This document shows positions 58,511-64,000 of a stretch of DNA of 64,000 bases, piece after piece. The notes beneath the pieces are model-generated. The model did no database searches and was not told the DNA's origin. It saw only the letters and a list, made by a program, of their open reading frames with translations. This stretch comes from Williamsia herbipolensis (GTDB lineage: Bacteria; Actinomycetota; Actinomycetes; Mycobacteriales; Mycobacteriaceae). How positions within the stretch are numbered: position 1 is the first letter of the stretch; each line of letters begins with the position of its first letter. The stretch covers positions 186,001-250,000 of the forward strand of contig NZ_JXYP01000021.1 in NCBI RefSeq assembly GCF_000964005.1, given 5' to 3'. The position numbers were made by a program, and so were the translations under genes.

Positions 58511-58973
58511 TCGCCTGCACATCACGTTCGTCTGCACCGGCAACATCTGCCGGTCTCCGATGGCCCAGAGCATCGTGACCCACGCCGTCGCCGACGCCGG
58601 GCTGGCGGATCAGGTGCTGATCGACAGCTGCGGCACCGGCTCGTGGCACGTCGGCGAACCGGCCGACGATCGGGCGCGGGCCGAACTGCGCCGGGTCGGC
58701 TACTGCGACGAGCACTCCGCGGCGGTCCTCGGCTCCGAACACGTCGGCGCCGACCTGCTGGTGGCACTCGACCGCAGCCACCTGCAGGCGTTGTCGCGCA
58801 AGCGGCTCGGCGACCGGGCCCGCCTGCTGCGCAGTTTCGACCCCGCCGCGACCGAACCCGACGTGGCCGACCCGTATTACGGCGACCAGGCCGATTTCAC
58901 CCGCGTCCGTGAACAGATCGAGGCCGCCGTACCGGGCCTGCTCGACTGGATCCGCGAGCAGTTGGCCCGGTAG
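58503..58973 (+). CDS. ptpA: Low-molecular-weight protein tyrosine phosphatase
   Basis: A 156-residue enzyme with the P-loop VCTGNICRS (nucleophile C11, Arg17) and the general acid D123 in DVADPYYGDQADF. WHVGEPADDRA and LLVALDRSH are also conserved with M. tuberculosis PtpA (Rv2234). In pathogens PtpA is secreted into host cells; no secretion signal is seen here. GTG 58503 overlaps the HAD gene, making a kinase/phosphatase-type pair co-translated. Confidence 0.94.
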   Translation: MSDRLHITFVCTGNICRSPMAQSIVTHAVADAGLADQVLIDSCGTGSWHVGEPADDRARAELRRVGYCDEHSAAVLGSEHVGADLLVALDRSHLQALSRKRLGDRARLLRSFDPAATEPDVADPYYGDQADFTRVREQIEAAVPGLLDWIREQLAR

Positions 58974-59014
58974 GGCGGTCGATCACCCCTGCGGGTCCGG
59001 CACAGCCCGCGGGA

Positions 59015-60028
59015 TCAGATGGTGACGGGCTCGATCAACGAGTGCGCGAAGCGCATCTTCTCGAGCACCTTGGCCGGCAGCACGAACGGGTAGAGGTCCT
59101 GGTGACCCATCGAGCGGTTGATCTGGTTCAGCGACCACGACAGCGGCAGCCACCACTCGATGATGCGGTCGAAACCGACGTCACCGGTCAGTGAGCTGGC
59201 CAGCGTCGCGCCGGCCGGGGCCATCGCGAAAGCCGCTGCGGTGTCGAGGGTGTCGCGGATGTGGAGGTAGTGGGCGAAGGTCTCGGCCCAGTCCTCGGCC
59301 GGGTGCATGGTGGCGTACGACGAGACGTAGTCGGACTTCCAGTCCGAGGGCGGGCCGTCGTTGTAGTGGCGGTCGAGCGCGGCCTGGTAGTCGTCGTCGG
59401 GGTTGCCGAACAGCTCCTCGAACCGCTGGCGGTGCTCGCCGTCGCCGACGAGTGCCATCTGGTAGTAGTGGCCGATCTCGTGGCGGAAGTGGCCGATCAG
59501 CGTGCGGTAGGGCTCGTCCATCGAGACGCGGAGCTGTTCGCGGTGCACGTCGTCGCCCTCGGCGAGATCGAGGGTGATGACCCCGTTCGCGTGACCGGTG
59601 ATGACGTTCTCGTGCGCGCTGGACAACAGGTCGAACGCGAGACCGGTGCTCGTGTCGTCGTCGCGTCCGACGATGGGCAGGTTCAGTTCGGTCAGCTCGA
59701 GCACGACCCGGCGCTTGGCCGCCTCGGCGTCACCGAACTCGGTGAGTGCCTCGGTGTCGCCGTCGCCGGGGCGTGTGCGTGTGAGCCGGCAGGACTCGCA
59801 GAGACCGTCGTCGTCGGCGTCCTTCGTCACGAGCCAGTTGCACTTGGCGACGACGTTGTTCGCGCACCGGATCATGGTCGACCCGTCGATCTCGGTCTGA
59901 CCGTTGTCGTCGAGGGTGACGATGGTGCGTGAGGGGAGGTGGAAGCCGAGCGCGCTGGCGCACTTGAGGCAGAGGGTGTTCTCGAAGGAGAGCTGCTGGC
60001 CGCAGTTGCGGCAGGCGAAATCACGCAT
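59015..60028 (-). CDS. Zinc-ribbon, HExxH putative zinc metallopeptidase
   Basis: A 337-residue protein. It starts with a zinc ribbon MRDFACRNCGQQLSFENTLCLKC, then a second Cys pair region (RCANNVVAKCN, LCESCRL). The catalytic zinc helix is HFRHEIGHYYQM (HEIGH), with WAETFAHYLHI as a likely third-ligand segment. This is the family annotated as putative zinc-binding metallopeptidases in Actinobacteria; no substrate is known. ATG 60028 has no obvious ribosome site. The 203-bp divergent gap to the SURF1 gene contains only the promoter described there. It is absent from the M. tuberculosis order. Confidence 0.83.
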   Translation of the reverse strand: MRDFACRNCGQQLSFENTLCLKCASALGFHLPSRTIVTLDDNGQTEIDGSTMIRCANNVVAKCNWLVTKDADDDGLCESCRLTRTRPGDGDTEALTEFGDAEAAKRRVVLELTELNLPIVGRDDDTSTGLAFDLLSSAHENVITGHANGVITLDLAEGDDVHREQLRVSMDEPYRTLIGHFRHEIGHYYQMALVGDGEHRQRFEELFGNPDDDYQAALDRHYNDGPPSDWKSDYVSSYATMHPAEDWAETFAHYLHIRDTLDTAAAFAMAPAGATLASSLTGDVGFDRIIEWWLPLSWSLNQINRSMGHQDLYPFVLPAKVLEKMRFAHSLIEPVTI

Positions 60029-60231
60029 GATGGGGGTGGGTCCGTTCGGTGAGGCACCTGCGCCCTGCGGGCGCCGAGGTGAGGTTCGCCGGACCGCGAG
60101 GCGCGCTCACGGCGGCGGCTTCGCGTGAGGGCCTGTCGGGCTCCGGCCGTCTCAGCGTAGTCGACACATGCAGGTCGGCTCACCGATCTGGCGCACCCGT
60201 CGACCCATGCGGGAGGTTGTACCGTCGAGGT

Positions 60232-61230
60232 ATGCGAGTGCTCCGCGCCTTCCTGCGTCCCGGTTGGGTGGTTCTCGCGCTCGTCGTCGTCGCGTTCGCG
60301 GTGGCCTGCTTCTGGGTGCTGGCGCCATGGCAGCTCGGCAAGAACGGTCGCACCGAACACCAGAACGATCTGATCAAGAGCGCGGTGTCGAAGGCGGCGG
60401 TCCCCATCGACACCGTCTACCCCGGCTCGGGGCCGGTACCGACCGACACCGAGTGGCGGGAGGTCTCGGTGACGGGCAGCTACCTGCCCGAGGCGCAGGC
60501 GGTCGTCCGGCTGCGATCGGTCGACGACAGTCCCGCGTTCGAGGTGCTCACACCGTTCCGCACCTCCGACGGCCGGATCTTCGTGGTCAACCGCGGCTAC
60601 GTGCGCCCGCAGCAGGGCACCGCACTGCCGCCGGTGACCGCGGCGCCCGCCGGCACGACCACCATCGACGCCCGGATCCGCCAACCCGAGGGCACCAGCC
60701 CGGGCAAGGGGCCGCGCACCGAGTCCGGGGTGCTGCAGGTCTACACGATCGACCCGGCCGTGCTCGGCCGGACCGTCGGGTTGACCACGATGCCCGCCTA
60801 TCTGCAGCTGTCGTCGGGGCAGCCCGGCAGCCTCGCCGAGATCCCCATCCCCCAGCTCGACTCCGGCCCGTACCTCTCCTACGGCCTGCAGTGGATCGCG
60901 TTCGGCGTGATGGCCCCGCTGGGCCTGTTGTATTTCGTGCGATCGGAGATCCGGCATCGACGCGCGGCCAACGCCGCCCGCGCCGAGACCGCCGAGCGCA
61001 TCCGCACCGGAGCCGCACCGCCCGATGCCCTCGAGTCCGCGGCGCTGGCCGAATCGGCGCTGTCGGAACGCGCGGCCCGGGCAAGACAACGGCGCAAGGA
61101 ACTGACGTCGGCGTCGTCGACGGGGATGGGACAGACGCGGGTGCGCGGCACCATCGGCGCCGGCCCCGATCAGGCCGTCGCAGGCGAGGACCGGGTACGC
61201 GGCAAGCTCGCCGACCGGTACGGCGACTAG
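60232..61230 (+). CDS. SURF1 family cytochrome oxidase assembly protein
   Basis: A 332-residue membrane protein with one helix near the N-terminus (WVVLALVVVAFAVACFWVLAPWQLGKN) and one near residue 225 (LSYGLQWIAFGVMAPLGLLYFV) around a periplasmic domain that includes the family motif VNRGYVRP. It helps build the aa3 oxidase whose subunits lie at 6-13 kb. A charged C-terminal tail of about 90 residues follows. ATG 60232 is preceded by TACCGT and 6 nt, a leaderless pattern. It overlaps the convergent cobD stop by 4 nt. Confidence 0.92.
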   Translation: MRVLRAFLRPGWVVLALVVVAFAVACFWVLAPWQLGKNGRTEHQNDLIKSAVSKAAVPIDTVYPGSGPVPTDTEWREVSVTGSYLPEAQAVVRLRSVDDSPAFEVLTPFRTSDGRIFVVNRGYVRPQQGTALPPVTAAPAGTTTIDARIRQPEGTSPGKGPRTESGVLQVYTIDPAVLGRTVGLTTMPAYLQLSSGQPGSLAEIPIPQLDSGPYLSYGLQWIAFGVMAPLGLLYFVRSEIRHRRAANAARAETAERIRTGAAPPDALESAALAESALSERAARARQRRKELTSASSTGMGQTRVRGTIGAGPDQAVAGEDRVRGKLADRYGD

Positions 61231-62180
61231 TTCCCACGCCTCCGGGGGCGCACACCGACGGTGCTCGCCGCCGAGGCGAGGACCGCACTCACCAGCTGTA
61301 CCCGCCGCGAGAGCGTGATCGCCCGGCGCAGGTCGGCCACGTCGGGTGCCGGACCGTCGCCCAGGCGCGGCCGCTCCTCCACACGGTGGCGATATACCGT
61401 GGTGCCGCCGAGTCCGATGCCGAGCGCGCCGGCGAACGACGACTCGACGACACCGGCGTTCGGGCTCGGGTGCGCTCGCGCGTCGCGGCGCCACGCCGAC
61501 GCGGCGCCGGTGGGCCGGCCACCGATTGCGATCACGATCACCCCGGCCAGACGCGCGGGCACCAGATTGGCGACATCGTCGAGACGTGCTGCTGCCCAGC
61601 CGAATTGCTCGTAGCGCGGCGTGCGGTGGCCGACCATCGCGTCGAGGGTGTTGATCATCCGGTACGCGATGAGTCCGCGCACCCCACCGACAGCACCCCA
61701 CACGAGCGGCGCGACGGTGGCGTCGGAGGTGTTCTCGGCCACCGATTCCACGGTCGCGCGGATCATCCCGGCGCGATCGAGGCTCTCGGGATCGCGGCCG
61801 CACAGGCTCGGGATGAGTGCCCGGGCCGCCTGCTCGTCGCCGGCGTCGAGGGCGTCGGCCACCGCCGTCGCGACGCGGGTGAGTCCGGTTCCGCCCAGTA
61901 CCGTCCACGTCGCGGCCGCCGTGGCCGCCGCCGCGCCCGGGCCGCCGACACGTCGCAGGGGCTCGGCGATCGTCAGGACCGACACCAGGCAACCACCGAC
62001 GAACACGACGCCCGCCCAGCGGTTGTCGCGGTACACGACCCGCTCGAGACGCCCCGCGAGGGTGCCCATGCCGGCCACCGGATGCCCACGCCGCGGATCG
62101 GCGAACACCAGGTCGACGCCGAGGCCGGCCACCAGCCCGAGTGCACGTGCGACACGGCGGGCCGACGGGGGGTTGTTCAC
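61227..62180 (-). CDS. cobD: Adenosylcobinamide-phosphate synthase (CobD/CbiB)
   Basis: A 317-residue membrane protein that attaches the aminopropanol arm to cobyric acid. Family motifs: LVFADPRRGHPVAGMGTLAGRLE near the N-terminus, ATVESVAENTSDATVAPLVWGAVGGVRGLIAYRMINTLDAMVGHRTPRYEQFGWAAARLDDVANLVPARL, and HPSPNAGVVESSFAGALGIGLGG. GTG 62180 gives the family length and is preceded by CAGGGT and 7 nt; a longer frame upstream is antisense to the next gene. It matches Rv2236c. Confidence 0.93.
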   Translation of the reverse strand: MNNPPSARRVARALGLVAGLGVDLVFADPRRGHPVAGMGTLAGRLERVVYRDNRWAGVVFVGGCLVSVLTIAEPLRRVGGPGAAAATAAATWTVLGGTGLTRVATAVADALDAGDEQAARALIPSLCGRDPESLDRAGMIRATVESVAENTSDATVAPLVWGAVGGVRGLIAYRMINTLDAMVGHRTPRYEQFGWAAARLDDVANLVPARLAGVIVIAIGGRPTGAASAWRRDARAHPSPNAGVVESSFAGALGIGLGGTTVYRHRVEERPRLGDGPAPDVADLRRAITLSRRVQLVSAVLASAASTVGVRPRRRGN

Positions 62181-62237
62181 CGACACCACCCTGCCACGCG
62201 GTGTCTGCTCCCGGCGTCCGGCCGTAGGGTCGTGGGC

Positions 62238-63164
62238 GTGGCCGGACGCCGAAGACCTCGCAGACCACCCGCCCGGACCGCGGCGGGCACCCCGGTCGCC
62301 GCCGACGCGTCGCCGACGCCCGAGGGTGTCTTCGACATCGACTCCGGGACCGCGAGGATCACCGCCGACGACGACGGCACCGGCTGGCTGATCGAGGTCA
62401 ACGGCGTGCAGAGTTCCCACATCGTCACCGACGACCCGTTGCGCCTGGAGTTCGAGTACATGCGCTGGATCGCGGCGGTGATCGACGACCGCCACCACCC
62501 CGACGACCCGATGCGGGTGCTGCATCTCGGCGCCGGCGCCTGCACGCTGGCCCGCCGACTCGCCGCGGCGTATCCGCGGTCACGACACGTGGCCGTCGAC
62601 GTCGACGCGGCGCTGGCGACGCTGGTGCGCGACCGTTTCGACCTCCCCCGGGCGCCGGTGCTGCGTCTGCGTGTCGGCGATGCTCGCGAGGTTACGACCG
62701 CCCTGCACACCGACAGCCGCGACATCGTGATCCGCGACGTGTTCGCGGGCGCGACGACCCCGGCGAACCTCACCACCGCCGAGTTCGCCGAGGAGGTGCA
62801 TCGCGTGTTGCGACCGGGCGGGCTCTACCTCGTCAACTGCGCCGACACCCGCGATCTCGCCGGCGCCCGCGCCGAGATCGCCACCATCGGAGGACGATTC
62901 GCGCATATCGCGCTCGTCGCCGATCCGGCGATGCTCAAGGGCAGGCGCTATGGGAACATCATCATCGCCGCGAGCGACGACGAGATCGAGGTCTCGGCCG
63001 CGGTGGTGAAGACGCTGCTCGCCGGGGCGGTCCCGGCGTCGATGCGCGACGACGCCGACACCCGCCGATTCGCCGCGGGCGCAACCGTTCTGCGAGATGC
63101 GGGCAGTGACGACACGGCGCCGGACGGTGACGTCAGTCCGACGTCTCCAGCAGCGCCTTCTTGA
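62238..63164 (+). CDS. Spermidine-synthase-like SAM-dependent protein
   Basis: A 308-residue Rossmann-fold protein of the polyamine synthase/methyltransferase superfamily. The nucleotide loop is VLHLGAGACTLARRLAAAYP followed by HVAVDVDAALATLVRD, then DIVIRDVFAGATTPANLTTAEFAEEVHRVLRPGGLYLVN. The N-terminal beta-strand tetramer region is short. Whether it makes polyamines is unclear; many actinobacterial members are not true spermidine synthases. GTG 62238 is preceded by TAGGGT and 7 nt, a leaderless pattern. The last 32 bp overlap the convergent acyl-CoA synthetase gene. Confidence 0.82.
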   Translation: MAGRRRPRRPPARTAAGTPVAADASPTPEGVFDIDSGTARITADDDGTGWLIEVNGVQSSHIVTDDPLRLEFEYMRWIAAVIDDRHHPDDPMRVLHLGAGACTLARRLAAAYPRSRHVAVDVDAALATLVRDRFDLPRAPVLRLRVGDAREVTTALHTDSRDIVIRDVFAGATTPANLTTAEFAEEVHRVLRPGGLYLVNCADTRDLAGARAEIATIGGRFAHIALVADPAMLKGRRYGNIIIAASDDEIEVSAAVVKTLLAGAVPASMRDDADTRRFAAGATVLRDAGSDDTAPDGDVSPTSPAAPS

Positions 63165-64000
63165 CGACCTTGCCCATGGCGTTGCGCGGCAGTTCGTCGA
63201 CGAAGTGCACCTCGCGGGGTCGCTTGTGCACCGACAGTGCCGTCGCGACGTGCTCGATCAGCCCCTCGGCGGCGGCGGCGTCGGTCGCCGCATCGGGCCG
63301 GACGACGACGTAGGCGACGATCCGCTGGCCCAGGTCGTCGTCGGCCGGGCCGACCACCGCGACCTCGGCCACCGTCGGGTGCTCGAGCAGGGATGCCTCC
63401 ACCTCGCCCGCACCGACCCGGTACCCGCCGGACTTGATGAGATCGGTGGACAAGCGCCCCACGATGCGGTGCATCCCACCGGGTTCGATCAGTGCGGCGT
63501 CGCCGGTCGCGAACCACCCGTCGGGCAGCCACGATGCGGTCGTCGCCTCGGGTCGGTTCAGGTATCCCGCCCCGAGCATCGGGCCCTGCACGAGCAGTTC
63601 ACCGACCGCGTCCCCGTCGTGGGGCAGTTCGTCGCCGGACTCGTCGCGCAGACGGGTCCGGACCCCCGCCACCGGCGATCCGACCCACCCCGCCCGGCGC
63701 GGACCGTCGGCGCGGGCGCTGAGGGTGATGAGTGTCTCGGTCATGCCGTAGCGCTCCACCGGCTCGTGTCCGGTGAGCTCGGCCACCGCGTCGAACACCG
63801 TCGGCGGCAGTGGCGCGCTGCCCGAGATCAGCAGTCGGGCACCGGAGAGCGAGCGTGCGTGCTCGGGATCGGCGACGATTCTCGACCACACGGTCGGGAC
63901 GCCGAAGTACATCGTGCCCGGGTGCTCGCCCTGCGCCGCGGCGGCGTACGCCTCGGGTCGGGGTCGCACGGTGTGGTGCAGTCGGCTGCCCACCCGGAGT
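63133..64000 (-). CDS. Acyl-CoA synthetase (AMP-forming), C-terminal part, cut by window edge
   Basis: The frame is open to the right edge, so the 5' part is missing; 289 codons are visible. It is an ANL-superfamily ligase: LLISGSAPLPPTVFDAV, the adenylate motif ERYGMTETLITL, GWFATGDAALIEPGGMHRIVGRLSTDLIKSGGYRVGAGEVEASLLEHP and the C-terminal catalytic lysine in PRNAMGKVVKKALLE. HTVRPRPEAYAAAAQGEHPGTMYFGVPTVWSRI suggests a malonyl/medium-chain acyl-CoA synthetase type such as FadD36 or MatB. Its 3' end overlaps the convergent gene. Confidence 0.88.
   Translation of the reverse strand, partial: LRVGSRLHHTVRPRPEAYAAAAQGEHPGTMYFGVPTVWSRIVADPEHARSLSGARLLISGSAPLPPTVFDAVAELTGHEPVERYGMTETLITLSARADGPRRAGWVGSPVAGVRTRLRDESGDELPHDGDAVGELLVQGPMLGAGYLNRPEATTASWLPDGWFATGDAALIEPGGMHRIVGRLSTDLIKSGGYRVGAGEVEASLLEHPTVAEVAVVGPADDDLGQRIVAYVVVRPDAATDAAAAEGLIEHVATALSVHKRPREVHFVDELPRNAMGKVVKKALLETSD

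Noticed and set aside
60168-63164. A 998-codon plus-strand frame ending in the SAM-dependent protein
   Set aside because: It runs out of frame through SURF1 and antisense to cobD; only codons from 62238 show a recognised fold.

Overview
The window is high-GC DNA from a mycolic-acid actinobacterium of the order Mycobacteriales. I infer a Gordonia-, Williamsia- or Rhodococcus-like genome; the genus cannot be fixed from the sequence alone. The main evidence is near-continuous gene order with the Mycobacterium tuberculosis Rv2190c to Rv2236c segment, an antigen-85-type mycolyltransferase, the actinobacterial qcrCAB/ctaCEF respiratory set, and many starts that look leaderless.

Layout, left to right. 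0-2 kb: two secreted NlpC/P60-type wall hydrolase genes, one cut by the window edge and one behind a clear ydaO-type c-di-AMP riboswitch. 2-6 kb: an exonuclease/UvrC-like protein, an AsnC-type ligand-binding protein, trpD and an unknown protein. 6-13 kb: the respiratory chain (ctaE-qcrC-qcrA-qcrB forward; ctaC-ctaF reverse) with an AAC(2')-type acetyltransferase beside it. 13-18 kb: asnB, adenosine kinase, the iron-sulfur carrier erpA and glycerate kinase. 18-21 kb: cobalamin genes, including a cobU-cobT fusion. 21-25 kb: ilvE, gcvT, pepB. 25-31 kb: a 2-oxoacid dehydrogenase E2 gene followed by an epimerase, lipB, lipA and a DUF4191 gene, so the lipoylated enzyme sits with its lipoylation machinery. 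31-34 kb: a GatC-like/amidase/GntR cassette and an RDD membrane protein. 34-43 kb: the nitrogen block glnA1, glnE, glnA2, interrupted by a molybdopterin/flavin reductase pair, a 54-residue ORF and a membrane phosphatase/nuclease. 43-48 kb: a CaeA-like lipoprotein hydrolase, panB, a proline iminopeptidase and a CYTH-CHAD protein.

48-53.6 kb: RNase P RNA (minus strand), then a stretch that breaks the M. tuberculosis order. It holds a mycolyltransferase, DUF1697, an ArsB-like transporter, a DUF222-HNH gene of the 13E12 type and two 98-bp imperfectly palindromic repeats. 53.6-64 kb: order resumes with RNase H/phosphatase, a zinc-ribbon protein, Nif3, cobC, a HAD/PtkA-like protein, ptpA, a zinc-dependent metallopeptidase, SURF1, cobD, a spermidine-synthase-like protein and a truncated acyl-CoA synthetase.

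Most of the window is core metabolism: respiration, nitrogen assimilation and its adenylylation control, lipoate, and scattered cobalamin genes. The less expected signals are the c-di-AMP riboswitch, the AAC(2') gene whose 5' coding region carries the ctaF terminator, a triple 25-bp hairpin repeat across the glnA1 stop codon, the 98-bp palindromic repeats, and a -10-like hexamer placed 6-7 nt before many start codons. I saw no tRNA, CRISPR array, insertion sequence or prophage. No candidate amounts to a clearly new multi-gene system.
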